Assembly (NCBI GenBank): GCA_029945625.1 | Contig: JAQSCW010000018.1 | Location: 124,001 to 188,000 of the forward strand | DNA: 64,000 nucleotides | Source: a bacterium | GTDB taxonomy: Bacteria; Bacteroidota; Bacteroidia; B-17B0; Aurantibacillaceae | Reading direction: 5' to 3' | Shown here: in pieces, positions 23,865 to 33,249 of the stretch | Layout: each line of letters opens with the position of its first letter | How positions within the stretch are numbered: the stretch's first letter is position 1 | Notes under the pieces: model-generated | Seen by the model: the letters and a program-made list of their open reading frames with translations, nothing else | What the model was told of the DNA's origin: nothing | Databases searched by the model: none | Translations under genes and position numbers: made by a program

Positions 23865-24740
23865 TTACCTGATCTTAATTTTTTCTGCCTGTAGCACCTC
23901 TTTGGTGGCGCTATTAAATGCAATCACTACCAAATACACTTCTTTGTCATTAACGGGGCGCCCCTTCTTCATCGTCATCACAGGGAAATTTGAAAATGAA
24001 AGTGTGGTATCAGTTTGCGCTGTGATGGGAGCGGTTTTTAAGCGTTTTCCCCATATTTCGGCGTCAGGGATAGTTCCAAGTGCAACATGATCGAAAACGT
24101 AATCAGGAACATCTATCCCGTGGTAATCTTGCATGCCGATAATACCATCTTCCACAAGTAACGAAATAAGTTCAATATTTGCACTAAAGGCGGTTTTGAA
24201 ACTTGCTTTGATAGTGGCGTTTAGTGATCTCACCACAGTATCATAGCGGGTGTTAACGTCAAGTTTTACCACAAAAGGTTCGGTGGTTGATTGGGCCACT
24301 GCGCCTGACCATTTTGTTCTCAGTAATAAAACGCTGCTGCTGCCGGGATAGACTTTACGATTTACCATGCCACTTGGGAATGCAATAATATTAAAGTTGT
24401 TCTTCCAGGCATCACCGGCAGTTGTGCGGAAATCATTGGTGAACGTTGGAAGCGCTAAATCTGCAAAACTACCTGCATGTACCGCAATAACCACTAAATT
24501 TTTAGGATATTGTTCTGCAAGGGCCGTGGCAGTTTGAGCTGCGTCGGGACAGTTTGGGCACGTTTGACCGGTATAATCCTCCAGCAAACTTTTTTTGAAG
24601 TTACTAACGTCAGAATTGTTTTTCTCAACGAATTGAGTTCCTATCACTACATCTCGTTTCACAATTGGGTTAGTAATTTTGTCACAAGCAATAAAACACG
24701 TGGCAGTGAATGGAATTAGTATAAATAACAACTTTTTCAT
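23865..24740 (-). CDS. Omp28-related lipoprotein with thioredoxin-like CxxC
   Basis: This 291-residue lipoprotein (lipobox FIAC, Cys19) belongs to the Omp28-related family. The N-terminal domain contains SLLEDYTGQTCPNCPDAAQ, where C61-P-N-C64 sits at the active-site position of a thioredoxin-like fold. VIAVHAGSFADL follows. The C-terminal half (about 175-291) is a beta domain. A periplasmic or outer-membrane thiol function is inferred from CxxC. It is the last gene of a minus-strand group with DUF6029 and TlpA, a combination that supports envelope redox work. Confidence 0.85.
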   Translation of the reverse strand: MKKLLFILIPFTATCFIACDKITNPIVKRDVVIGTQFVEKNNSDVSNFKKSLLEDYTGQTCPNCPDAAQTATALAEQYPKNLVVIAVHAGSFADLALPTFTNDFRTTAGDAWKNNFNIIAFPSGMVNRKVYPGSSSVLLLRTKWSGAVAQSTTEPFVVKLDVNTRYDTVVRSLNATIKASFKTAFSANIELISLLVEDGIIGMQDYHGIDVPDYVFDHVALGTIPDAEIWGKRLKTAPITAQTDTTLSFSNFPVMTMKKGRPVNDKEVYLVVIAFNSATKEVLQAEKIKIR

Positions 24741-24764
24741 GCGATCAAATTAAGACTAAAGGTA

Positions 24765-26468
24765 CTAAAAAGTACTGGTAATGGAAATAGCAACCCCATT
24801 GGATGCAGGCACTGTTCGGCATACACCGCCCACACAAAAGATCCCCTGACGTTGTTTTCCGTAACTCATTGAGATGCGGTGCGGACCGTTGGTATAGCCG
24901 GCAGTGAGCAGAAAATAATGCAGTTTCTTTGATTCCACAGGGTTCCCGTAATTGTATTGGTCAAGTACAGCAATAAAAACATGTGTGTTGGGTGTCCATT
25001 CGATCATGCCAACCGCCCAACTTCCCAAATTGAGCGTGTCGTTATTGTCTCTAAACATACCCTGCCCTTCAAAACGAATGGCCGAATTAGACTTGTATTT
25101 ATAGGTGATATCGGCGACAACGATGTTGGATTTTGCATTCTTGTATTTTCCTTTTGGCGTGTTATGCTGCACAATATTTAAGTTATTGAACTGATTGCAT
25201 AACATAAACGTTCCCTTTACTTTTTTGGTGAATTTTTTGCTCACTTCCAAAAAGAGGTCATGGTAAAGATCTACCCCTGCTTCGTTCCATTTGGTATAAT
25301 AGAGATTGGAAGTGGTAGTGCTATCGTCAACGTTATGCTGTTTGAGTGCATTGGCGTGTGAATAATTAAGAGTGATCTCCATGCCGTATTTTCCACCTAA
25401 AGGACTTCCTTTTTGCAGTTTGTACTGCAATTCACCCATTCCACCCACTTCGCCGGTAGGTTGTGTAGCATAAGGACTGAAGGCCGGCATGAGGTAGGTG
25501 TGTTGTCTGGTAGTTGCCGGAAGGTAATTGATCATAAGGTTTTGAAGTGTGGCGTCACGTTCGCTACGGTAACTCATGTTATCAATTCGTTTTAACTGGA
25601 GCAAGAATGAAAATCCTCTGGTGGCGTAGGATCCCGAAACAAATGCACCGTCTCCATATTTATAGCTATAGTAAGTCTTTCCGGCCACTACCGAACTATT
25701 GGCAAGACTTGGATCATTTTCTTTGTACACATACTCCGCAAACAAATTAAATCCGCCGTTCATGATGTTGATTCTTCCACCGTATGCCCCTACGTTTTGA
25801 GGCAACACAAAATCAGGATCGTCATCTACCTGATATTTACTCACAAAACTTCCTCCTACGATTACTTTTGTTTTTGCTTTGGCGCCGGAAGAATCGAAGA
25901 GTTCGTTGATGTTAATTTCACCATCTACCCCCCGCACGATGCCTTCGCCGGTGGTGAAGAAAGAACGTTGCTTGCCCACAAGAGCCTTTAAAGTGATTCC
26001 TTTGTAGGGATTTGAAATCACCCGAATACCATCGAGCGAATTATCGTAAAGCAAGCCCGGCTCGTAATACGTCCTAAATAATAAACCGCTCCCAAACTGT
26101 TCGTAGATATTGCCCACCGTGATGTCGAGCAAATCGTCGCGGTAACGCACAAATCGGTTCACAATGCCTTGTCCTTTATATCGCTGATCAAACCCTTGCA
26201 TTACATTGTTATAGGCTTCGTAGCGGATGCCGGCCGAAAATTTTCCTTTGATATAGTTGACATTTCCAAAGGCATTTGATAACATCTTTTCGGGTACTTT
26301 AGGAGCACCAATTAAGCTGTCGGGATTATAATATTGAGCATCTATCTGGAAATTTCCATGAACGGAATTGATCTCATCGGAAACTGTTTGTGCATGGGAG
26401 TTGACTTGTAGTAGGACTATCAATAAAAAAGTAGCGGCGAGGCTACTTTTGTTAAAAAAGTTAAACAT
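24765..26468 (-). CDS. DUF6029 outer-membrane-type protein
   Basis: This 567-residue protein has a signal peptide (AATFLLIVLLQVNSHAQ). Its body is rich in alternating aromatic strands (VSGSYATRGFSFLLQLKRI, RISMSYGKQRQG) and ends in SITSTF with a terminal Phe, as expected for an outer-membrane barrel. It matches the DUF6029 family seen with Omp28-type genes in Bacteroidota. The start MFNFFNK was chosen because a full TAnnTTTG element ends 4 nt upstream; an in-frame ATG at 26486 would lie upstream of it. Two late cysteines (IFCVGGVCR) could pair. Confidence 0.8.
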   Translation of the reverse strand: MFNFFNKSSLAATFLLIVLLQVNSHAQTVSDEINSVHGNFQIDAQYYNPDSLIGAPKVPEKMLSNAFGNVNYIKGKFSAGIRYEAYNNVMQGFDQRYKGQGIVNRFVRYRDDLLDITVGNIYEQFGSGLLFRTYYEPGLLYDNSLDGIRVISNPYKGITLKALVGKQRSFFTTGEGIVRGVDGEININELFDSSGAKAKTKVIVGGSFVSKYQVDDDPDFVLPQNVGAYGGRINIMNGGFNLFAEYVYKENDPSLANSSVVAGKTYYSYKYGDGAFVSGSYATRGFSFLLQLKRIDNMSYRSERDATLQNLMINYLPATTRQHTYLMPAFSPYATQPTGEVGGMGELQYKLQKGSPLGGKYGMEITLNYSHANALKQHNVDDSTTTSNLYYTKWNEAGVDLYHDLFLEVSKKFTKKVKGTFMLCNQFNNLNIVQHNTPKGKYKNAKSNIVVADITYKYKSNSAIRFEGQGMFRDNNDTLNLGSWAVGMIEWTPNTHVFIAVLDQYNYGNPVESKKLHYFLLTAGYTNGPHRISMSYGKQRQGIFCVGGVCRTVPASNGVAISITSTF

Positions 26469-26472
26469 GGCG

Positions 26473-26480
26473 CAAAAATA
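26473..26480 (-). promoter_or_regulatory. Bacteroidota -7 element for the DUF6029 gene
   Basis: The minus strand reads TATTTTTG, a full match, 4 nt before the ATG, so the transcript would be leaderless. A TTG lies 16 nt upstream of it. Confidence 0.5.
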
Positions 26481-26521
26481 CGTCAATTTTTTGATTCAAA
26501 ACCAAAAAATATAGGCCCGTC

Positions 26522-27037
26522 TTAGTGCGAAAGTGCTTGCCCGGCAACTAGTTTCTTCACGTTCTCGTACAGTGCATCTTCGTCGCCTTCGGTATAGGAA
26601 TTGTGACTCCAAACAATTTTGCCGCTTCCATCTACCAGAAAGGTATGAGGAACATTGTTTACGTTCATAGCACGTTTAAAATCTTGGTTCTCGTCGAGGT
26701 AAATCTCAAAATCCCATCCCTTTGATTTCACATCGGTTACCACTTTTCCTGAGCTGCGCACATCGTCGATGCTGATCGCAATTAATTTCACCCCTGTTTC
26801 CTTGCTCCAATCGGCATAATTTTCCTGAATGGCATCCAGTTCTTTTTTACAAGGTTTGCACCAGGTGGCCCAAAAACTGATGATGATGGGTTTGCCGTTA
26901 TTGGAAAACGTGCTCGAATTCACTTTTGTACCATCCAGTCTTTTTACCGTGGTGGCCGGAATTTTATCGCCATCGCCGGCAAAAGCCAAAACGGTAAACA
27001 ATGAGATGAGGGCAGAAGTAAGGAGGATTTTTTTCAT
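26522..27037 (-). CDS. TlpA-family periplasmic thiol-disulfide oxidoreductase
   Basis: This 171-residue protein has a cleavable signal (cut near AFAG) and then a thioredoxin domain. The active site is ISFWATWC60-K-P-C63KKELDAI. The cis-proline loop is VNNVPHTFLVDGSGKIVW. It belongs to the AhpC/TSA-thioredoxin TlpA group, which reduces disulfides on the periplasmic side, often for cytochrome maturation. It is immediately upstream of DUF6029 and Omp28 on the same strand. Confidence 0.9.
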   Translation of the reverse strand: MKKILLTSALISLFTVLAFAGDGDKIPATTVKRLDGTKVNSSTFSNNGKPIIISFWATWCKPCKKELDAIQENYADWSKETGVKLIAISIDDVRSSGKVVTDVKSKGWDFEIYLDENQDFKRAMNVNNVPHTFLVDGSGKIVWSHNSYTEGDEDALYENVKKLVAGQALSH

Positions 27038-27077
27038 GTGCTTATAATTGGTGAATAATGCTTCAAATAATGTGCCG

Positions 27078-27085
27078 CAAATATG
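27078..27085 (-). promoter_or_regulatory. Near-consensus -7 element for tlpA
   Basis: The minus strand reads CATATTTG, one mismatch from TAnnTTTG, 40 nt before the start codon. Weak evidence. Confidence 0.3.
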
Positions 27086-27161
27086 GGGAAATTTTTTGGG
27101 AAGCGGGTTTAACGTTTTTTAATCAATGTTAAAAATCAGTTCGTGAGGAATTAATAAATGC

Positions 27162-27169
27162 TAATTTTG
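27162..27169 (+). promoter_or_regulatory. Bacteroidota -7 element for hemL-pgk
   Basis: TAATTTTG, a full match, ends 11 nt before the hemL ATG, implying a very short leader. Confidence 0.5.
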
Positions 27170-27180
27170 CGCTGATTTCT

Positions 27181-28464
27181 ATGAATAATACCACTTCCGC
27201 CTCCTTGTTTGAAAAGGCAAAAAACTACTTTCCAGGGGGTGTCAACTCGCCTGTACGCGCTTTTAGAAGCGTAGGAGGGACCCCACTTTTTATTGAACGT
27301 GGAAAAGGGTCGAGGATCTGGGATGCCGATGGTAATGAATTTATTGATTATTGCTGCAGTTGGGGACCGCTTATTCACGGTCATGCCAACGAAGGTGTAT
27401 TGGATGCGGTTGACAAAACGATGCGAAAAGGCACCTCTTTTGGAGCTCCCACGCGTTTAGAGAATGAACTAGCGGAATTAATATTGTCTAATAATCCTTA
27501 TATCCAAAAGCTGCGATTTTTGAGTAGCGGTACAGAGGCCGTAATGAGTGCCATTCGTTTGGCAAGGGGATTTACTAAACGCAATAAGATCTTAAAATTT
27601 GAAGGCTGTTATCATGGCCATGTTGATTCGTTGCTGGTGAAAGCCGGAAGTGGTTTGGTGACTTTTGGCAATTCGAGCAGTGCCGGTGTGCCGGAGGCCT
27701 TTGTAAACGAAACAATCACCGTGCCATTGAATAATAAATCGGCAGTAGAAGAAGCGTTTATGAACTACAGAGATCAAATTGCCTGTATCATCATTGAACC
27801 TGTGCCTGCCAATAACGGTTTGTTACTACAGGGAAAGGAATTTTTGAGTTTCTTAAGAGAGATCTGTTCAAAGAATAAATCGCTTTTAATCTTTGACGAA
27901 GTGATTAGTGGATTTAGATTAGGATTTTGCGGAGCGGCGGGTTTGTATGACATCCATCCCGATATTATCACGTATGGAAAAATTATTGGCGGAGGATTTC
28001 CTGTTGGGGCCTATGGCGCAAGCAAGGAGATTATGAGTTGTGTTTCGCCGGAAGGACCGGTTTACCAGGCCGGAACGCTGAGTGGAAATCCAGTGGCCAT
28101 GTCGGCCGGAATTGCGCAGTTGAAGCCCTGTTTAGAAAAAGGGTTTTACGAAGAGCTGGCGAAAAAAACTAACTATTTGGTGGATGGGATCATGAACGTG
28201 AATCCTTTTCCTCTTTTCAATCTATTCAGATTGGGTTCTATATTTTGGATTGCATTTAGTACGAAGCAGGCCATTGTAAATGCCGATCAAATTGATCCGG
28301 CGAGTATGAGTTTTTTCAAAATTCTTCATCATCACTTGCTCGAACACGGCGTATATCTGGGTCCCAGTGGCTACGAAGTTGGTTTTGTGAGCAGTGCGCA
28401 CAGTTATGAAGATTTGGATAAAACCATTAAGGCCTTTGAAATTTGTCTCAAAAAATTAGTTTAA
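27181..28464 (+). CDS. hemL: Glutamate-1-semialdehyde 2,1-aminomutase
   Basis: This 427-residue PLP enzyme makes 5-aminolevulinate in the C5 heme pathway. Diagnostic blocks are PGGVNSPVRAFRSVGG, RFLSSGTEAVMSAIRLARG (phosphate contact), EGCYHGHVDSLLVKAGSG, LIFDEVISGFR, and ITYGKIIGGGFPVGA with the Schiff-base lysine K267. Length is normal. It begins a co-directional unit with pgk (11 nt gap) and the small lipoprotein. Confidence 0.96.
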   Translation: MNNTTSASLFEKAKNYFPGGVNSPVRAFRSVGGTPLFIERGKGSRIWDADGNEFIDYCCSWGPLIHGHANEGVLDAVDKTMRKGTSFGAPTRLENELAELILSNNPYIQKLRFLSSGTEAVMSAIRLARGFTKRNKILKFEGCYHGHVDSLLVKAGSGLVTFGNSSSAGVPEAFVNETITVPLNNKSAVEEAFMNYRDQIACIIIEPVPANNGLLLQGKEFLSFLREICSKNKSLLIFDEVISGFRLGFCGAAGLYDIHPDIITYGKIIGGGFPVGAYGASKEIMSCVSPEGPVYQAGTLSGNPVAMSAGIAQLKPCLEKGFYEELAKKTNYLVDGIMNVNPFPLFNLFRLGSIFWIAFSTKQAIVNADQIDPASMSFFKILHHHLLEHGVYLGPSGYEVGFVSSAHSYEDLDKTIKAFEICLKKLV

Positions 28465-28475
28465 ATTTATAACGA

Positions 28476-29672
28476 ATGAAAACCGTTGACACCATCAATT
28501 TTGCAGCAAAGCGGGCACTGATCCGCGTTGATTTTAATGTGCCATTAAATGAACATTTCGAAGTAACGGATAACACACGCATTCGTGCTGCCATTCCAAC
28601 ACTAAAGAAAATTTTGAAGGACGGAGGGAGTATAGTGCTGATGAGTCATTTGGGAAGACCAAAAGAAGGCCCCACTCCTAAGTACTCCTTATCACATATA
28701 GTAAACGAGGTGAGCAAACAATTGGGAGTACCCGTACAATTTGCCGACGACTGTATTAGCGACGATGCTTTTAAAAAATCGGCAGCATTAAAAGCCGGGG
28801 AAGTATTGTTACTTGAGAACTTGCGATTTTACAAGGAAGAGGAAAAAGGAAATGAGGTATTCGCTCAAAAATTAAGTGCACACGGCACGGTGTATGTGAA
28901 TGATGCCTTTGGCACCGCTCACCGTGCTCATGCTTCCACTGCCGTTATAGCACGTTTTTTTGAACCTGCGGCGCGTTGTTTTGGTTACGTGATGGCCAAC
29001 GAAGTGGCCAGTATCGACAAAGTGTTAAATAAAACACAGAAGCCATTTACGGCTATTGTAGGAGGAGCGAAAGTGAGTGATAAGATCCTTATCATTGAAC
29101 AACTCATGAACAAGGCCGATAATATTATTATTGGCGGGGGAATGGCCTTTACGTTTATTAAAGCTCTGGGTGGAAAAATCGGTAAATCCTTATGCGAGGA
29201 CGATCGGTTGGAGGTAGCAAAGGATCTCATTTCTAAAGCGAAAGTCCGCGGAGTTAATTTATGTATTCCGGTAGATGCCGTGATTGCCGATAATTTTTCA
29301 AACGACGCCAACATTCAAGAGGTAGCAATTGATCAAATTCCTGACGGTTGGATGGGGTTGGACCTTGGCAGCAAATCGATACACTTGTTTGGTGACGTGA
29401 TTAAACAATCAAAAACCATTTTATGGAATGGACCGATGGGTGTTTTTGAAATGGAGAAATTTGAAAAAGGAACCAAACAAGCCGCATTCGATATTGTAGA
29501 GGCTACCAAAAAAGGTGCATTTTCATTGATAGGAGGAGGCGACAGCGTGGCTGCTATTAATAAATATCATCTGTCAGATCAGGTAAGTTATGTAAGTACA
29601 GGCGGAGGGGCATTATTGGAATACATCGAGCAAGGCACACTTCCGGGAGTACAAGCTATTGAAGGACAATGA
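28476..29672 (+). CDS. pgk: Phosphoglycerate kinase
   Basis: This 398-residue glycolytic kinase has all PGK blocks: [10 protein letters not shown] (substrate aspartate and asparagine), [50 protein letters not shown], the nucleotide-binding [10 protein letters not shown], and GGGDSVAAI. It lies 11 nt after hemL. Its stop codon overlaps the ATG of the small lipoprotein (ATGA). Confidence 0.97.
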   Translation: MKTVDTINFAAKRALIRVDFNVPLNEHFEVTDNTRIRAAIPTLKKILKDGGSIVLMSHLGRPKEGPTPKYSLSHIVNEVSKQLGVPVQFADDCISDDAFKKSAALKAGEVLLLENLRFYKEEEKGNEVFAQKLSAHGTVYVNDAFGTAHRAHASTAVIARFFEPAARCFGYVMANEVASIDKVLNKTQKPFTAIVGGAKVSDKILIIEQLMNKADNIIIGGGMAFTFIKALGGKIGKSLCEDDRLEVAKDLISKAKVRGVNLCIPVDAVIADNFSNDANIQEVAIDQIPDGWMGLDLGSKSIHLFGDVIKQSKTILWNGPMGVFEMEKFEKGTKQAAFDIVEATKKGAFSLIGGGDSVAAINKYHLSDQVSYVSTGGGALLEYIEQGTLPGVQAIEGQ

Positions 29673-29857
29673 AACTTAGTTTAGCTCTGATTGTTTGCGC
29701 CATGTTCTTGTACGCTTGTGAAAAGGAAAGGGTTTGTGAATGTAAAAATGCATACAGTACTTATGATGCTGGGCAATTGAAAACAACAAAGTCGCAGGCA
29801 AAAAAGAGTTGTAAAGAACTGTCGACCGCCGACACAGATTGTTACTTAAAAAAATGA
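29669..29857 (+). CDS. Small cysteine-rich lipoprotein coupled to pgk
   Basis: This 62-residue product has a lipoprotein signal with lipobox LYAC (Cys17) and four further cysteines (C23, C25, C48, C58), enough for two disulfides in a 45-residue mature domain. The start overlaps the pgk stop as ATGA, a typical coupling arrangement. No family was recognised. The four cysteines and perfect lipobox argue that it is real despite the size. Confidence 0.7.
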   Translation: MKLSLALIVCAMFLYACEKERVCECKNAYSTYDAGQLKTTKSQAKKSCKELSTADTDCYLKK

Positions 29858-29892
29858 TCGGCTGACAAAAGGCAAAAAATTAGACACCTTAT

Positions 29893-30375
29893 ATGATAAA
29901 CATTCGCGTAGGTTTTGGTTACGATGTGCATCCCCTGGGAGAGGGGCGTGAGCTTTGGCTGGGCGGAGTGAAACTTGAATTCGACAAAGGCTGCGTCGGT
30001 CACAGCGATGCGGATGTGTTACTGCACGCCATTTGTGATGCCCTTTTGGGAGCCGCTAATTTGAGGGACATTGGATTTCATTTCCCGAACGACAATCCAC
30101 GATACAAAGGAGCCGACAGTAAATTATTACTGAAAGAAGTGGTGGCACTCCTGAAAGAAAAAAATTATGCCGTAGGTAATATTGATGCTACTTTGAGTCT
30201 AGAAGCACCCAAGATCAACCCACACATTAAGGCAATGCAACAGGTATTGGCTCCAATTTTGGAAGTGAGTGTGGAAGAGGTTTCTATAAAGGCAACAACG
30301 AACGAGAAATTGGGGTATGTAGGCAAAGGTGAAGGAGTGAATGCCTATGCCGTGGCATTGATCTATAAAAAGTAA
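29893..30375 (+). CDS. ispF: 2-C-methyl-D-erythritol 2,4-cyclodiphosphate synthase
   Basis: This 160-residue enzyme is the fifth step of the MEP isoprenoid pathway, acting as a trimer with zinc. GYDVH gives D11 and H13, and HSDADVLLH gives H45, the three metal ligands. DIGFHFPND and ATTNEKLGYVGKGEG are the other signatures. Length is typical. It follows the pgk lipoprotein by 35 nt and may be transcribed with it. Confidence 0.96.
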   Translation: MINIRVGFGYDVHPLGEGRELWLGGVKLEFDKGCVGHSDADVLLHAICDALLGAANLRDIGFHFPNDNPRYKGADSKLLLKEVVALLKEKNYAVGNIDATLSLEAPKINPHIKAMQQVLAPILEVSVEEVSIKATTNEKLGYVGKGEGVNAYAVALIYKK

Positions 30376-30424
30376 ATCGGTTCTGAAAGGACGAGCTAAT
30401 TTTAAATTATTTCCTTATCTTTAA

Positions 30425-31864
30425 ATGATGAGAACCCCAATACTCAACCTACTTATTTTCTGCATTTATCAAATTTCATATTCTCAGCCTCTCAATTATT
30501 ATTTTGGAAACTTGCATGCCCATACGGCCTTTAGTGATGGCAATAAGGATTCGCTGAGTTCGGGGGTTTCCAAACCGGACGCGAGTTATACCTATGCCAA
30601 GTTTTCTTCAAATTTCGATTTTTTAGGAATTTCCGAGCACAATCATTATTCTGCATTAAGGAATCCGGGTTTTAAATTGCCTCGTTATCAAATGGGATTG
30701 AACATGGCAGCGGCTGTTAACCAAAACAATTCTTTCCTTGCTTTATTTGGGATGGAGTATGGGACCTCTTCTAACAATAACGGCCATGTGATCATTTATG
30801 GATTCAATCAACTGATAGGTTGGGAAACGGCAGTGCCCGGAATGACGGGAAATAATTATAACATCTACAATGCAAAATCCGATTATGCTTCTTTATTCAA
30901 AAAGGTAAGAAACAATCCCGGATCCTTTGCTTATCTGGCACATCCTTACTGGACAGATTTTACCCTGGATGGCACCGATTCAAGCGCTTTGGCATTTATG
31001 CCTTACAATCAAATGTTCGACAGTGCCATTGTGGGCATGCCTCTGAGGAGTGGTAATGCCTTTAGCACTTTTGCCGATTACAATGATTATGCACCGGGTA
31101 ATTATTTCGCCTATTATAAAAAACTACTCTATTTGGGATATCATTTGGGGATAGGCTACGATCACGACAATCACTATACTAATTTTGGGCGAAGTAACGG
31201 AGGTCGACTCGTAATAATTGCTCCCTCACTAAATCAACCTAGCTTAGTTTCGGCGATGCAGCAGATGCATTTCTACGGAAGCGATGATGCCAATGCAAAA
31301 ATTGAATTTAACTTGAATGGGAATATCATGGGATCCATGCTAAGTGGTAGTTTTTTTCCCACTCTTCAGGTCACACATAATGACCCTGATCTTGAGCAGG
31401 CCGATACTATCAAGATTTGGAAAGGATTCAAAAACAATGGAGGTTCGTGGGCGTGGATCTTACAAACCACGGTGCATAGCAACCTGGCCTCTTATACAGA
31501 TTATTCAATCAGCGCCGGTACAGAATATTATTATTTCGCAGAAATCCGCCAGGCCGACGGGCAGTGGATGGTGACCTCTCCAATTTGGTATACCCCCACC
31601 ATACTGCTGAGTAATGCGGAAAATGATTCTGATTTAAAATTGAAAGTGTTTCCGAATCCGGCACGCGATAAATTAACCATAAGTTTTGGCGACTGCGGCA
31701 CTTATCATATTTCATTGACCGATCTCATGGGAAGAATCTTGCTGTCAACACAACGTGAAGAGAAAGATCTAACCATTGATCTGTCGGAATTTAAAAGAGG
31801 CGTTTACATACTCCAGGTTAAAACAACCAACTCTCAAGCTTTCAAAAAGATCAATGTGGATTAG
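30425..31864 (+). CDS. Secreted PHP-domain protein with T9SS type-A sorting domain
   Basis: This 479-residue protein has a signal peptide (LNLLIFCIYQISYSQ). A PHP-type metal-dependent phosphoesterase domain starts immediately after it: GNLHAHTAFSDGN carries the H31-x-H33 motif. GISEHNHYSAL, LAHPYW and the IGYDHDNHY segment supply further metal-binding histidines and aspartates. The last 75 residues are a T9SS type-A domain (LKVFPNPARDKLTISF, then GVYILQVKT). PHP domains are mostly cytoplasmic, so a secreted version implies extracellular phosphoester or related hydrolysis; this is inference. The 3' end overlaps the convergent sua5 gene by 14 nt. Confidence 0.88.
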   Translation: MMRTPILNLLIFCIYQISYSQPLNYYFGNLHAHTAFSDGNKDSLSSGVSKPDASYTYAKFSSNFDFLGISEHNHYSALRNPGFKLPRYQMGLNMAAAVNQNNSFLALFGMEYGTSSNNNGHVIIYGFNQLIGWETAVPGMTGNNYNIYNAKSDYASLFKKVRNNPGSFAYLAHPYWTDFTLDGTDSSALAFMPYNQMFDSAIVGMPLRSGNAFSTFADYNDYAPGNYFAYYKKLLYLGYHLGIGYDHDNHYTNFGRSNGGRLVIIAPSLNQPSLVSAMQQMHFYGSDDANAKIEFNLNGNIMGSMLSGSFFPTLQVTHNDPDLEQADTIKIWKGFKNNGGSWAWILQTTVHSNLASYTDYSISAGTEYYYFAEIRQADGQWMVTSPIWYTPTILLSNAENDSDLKLKVFPNPARDKLTISFGDCGTYHISLTDLMGRILLSTQREEKDLTIDLSEFKRGVYILQVKTTNSQAFKKINVD

Positions 31865-32822
31865 CATCGCTTGTGGCTGCTCGTTTTAAGCGGTCGTTGA
31901 TGGCTCTTCCCAGACCTTCGTCCGGGAGACGCTCGCAAAGTACTATTTCGGAACCATCTTCATCGGCCAAACGCAATATTCTAAAAAGATGAAGTGCTGC
32001 TTCCCTGAGGTCTTTTTTCGTTGACAAAGAATAGTGAATGTGGTGATGGCCACTCTGTTTTTTAGAACCAAAACTAATGAGGCTCATCGTTTTACCTGAG
32101 TGTTGTTTTAGGAGCTCCTGAAGATCGCCCAAATACAAAGGTTTTTTTGGGGCATAATGATTTTTGAGTTGACCCGGAGCTTTGGGATTGCTGGAGTTGT
32201 TGAGGCGAAGTTCGAGTGGGCCGGTTTTTTTTTCAATATCCTCGAGTGATAAGCCTCCCAATCGGTACACACAAACCATGTTATCTTCAATTCCTATAAT
32301 TGTGGATTCCAGACCCACTTGCGAGGGCCCCCCATCTAAAATATAATCGATCTTTTTGCCTAATTGTTTTTCCACGTGCAAGGCTTCGGTAGGACTCACA
32401 TAGCCAAAGGGGTTGGCGCTTGGCGCTGCGAGAGGCACATTGATGGTTTTAAGGAGTTCGAGCGTTAAGTGATGATCAGGCACTCGCACGGCCACTTGTT
32501 GTAGCCCTGAAGTGACAAGTGCGGGAATCACGTCTTTTTTTGGCAGCAACAAGGTCAATGGTCCCGGCCAAAACTGTTTTGCAAGGCCAAGCAAACGTTC
32601 GTCGTGGAAAGTAGCATATTTTTTTGCTTCAAGAAGAGAAGGAACATGAATGATAAGGGGATCAAAGAATGGGCGCTGTTTGGCTTCAAAAACTGAAAGA
32701 ACTGCTTCTTCATCGAGTGCATTGGCAGCCAAGCCATATACAGTTTCAGTAGGAATGGCCACTAATTTACCGGCGAGCAAGAGCTTCGCTGCTGCCTTAA
32801 TATCCCTGCCGATTTCTGCCAT
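31851..32822 (-). CDS. sua5: L-threonylcarbamoyladenylate synthase, two-domain Sua5 type
   Basis: This 323-residue protein provides threonylcarbamoyl-AMP for t6A37 modification of tRNA. The N-terminal YrdC domain (1 to about 200) includes IPTETVYGLAANALDEEAV, FEAKQRPFFDPLIIHV, FWPGPLTLLLPKK and PLAAPSANPFGYVSPTEA. The linker APGQLKNHYAPKKPLYLG and a C-terminal Sua5 domain follow, so it is the long Sua5 form rather than short TsaC. It overlaps the 3' end of the PHP gene by 14 nt, tail to tail. Confidence 0.93.
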   Translation of the reverse strand: MAEIGRDIKAAAKLLLAGKLVAIPTETVYGLAANALDEEAVLSVFEAKQRPFFDPLIIHVPSLLEAKKYATFHDERLLGLAKQFWPGPLTLLLPKKDVIPALVTSGLQQVAVRVPDHHLTLELLKTINVPLAAPSANPFGYVSPTEALHVEKQLGKKIDYILDGGPSQVGLESTIIGIEDNMVCVYRLGGLSLEDIEKKTGPLELRLNNSSNPKAPGQLKNHYAPKKPLYLGDLQELLKQHSGKTMSLISFGSKKQSGHHHIHYSLSTKKDLREAALHLFRILRLADEDGSEIVLCERLPDEGLGRAINDRLKRAATSDANPH

Positions 32823-33249
32823 GAGGTAAAGGTAGACAACGTTTAGTTTTATAAAAAGTATAGTTTTTACTCATTCTGCGCGCACCACTGAAAGTGTAGC
32901 AAGAATACCGGTTTCAAATTCGCGGCAGAACCGGTACACCGACACCCCATCAGACGCATCCATCGTACAGCCATTTCTCGCATCGCAGGCGCTAAATTTG
33001 CTGTTAAATGGAGGAGATGAAGCCACATGGATTATGGTGAAACATGATGCTTAGGCCAAACGGAGGTCTGCCCATCTAATTCTCTCATAAAAGAAGCAGA
33101 CTTTGAAGTTATTTTGGAAAAAAGCTCATTTTCTCGGTTTTTAGGTTGGGTTCGCACCAAGGTATGAATGAGGTAGATCATTTCGTGTTTCTTCCTTGAG
33201 GGCCGCAGACGCCGAAATAAAAAGCTATATTTGTAGCCCGCAAAATTAG
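32823..33249. other. Gene-free stretch upstream of hpt
   Basis: This 427-nt divergent spacer holds the hpt promoter at the right end. A minus-strand frame at 32871-33050 stays open for 59 codons and ends VYRFCREFETGILATLSVVRAE, but it has no good start and was not recognised. It may be a gene remnant or chance. Nothing else was identified. Confidence 0.5.
33226..33233 (+). promoter_or_regulatory. Bacteroidota -7 element for hpt-adk-obgE
   Basis: TATATTTG, a full TAnnTTTG match, ends 16 nt before the hpt start. A TTG at 33196-33198 is farther than usual (27 nt). Confidence 0.5.
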
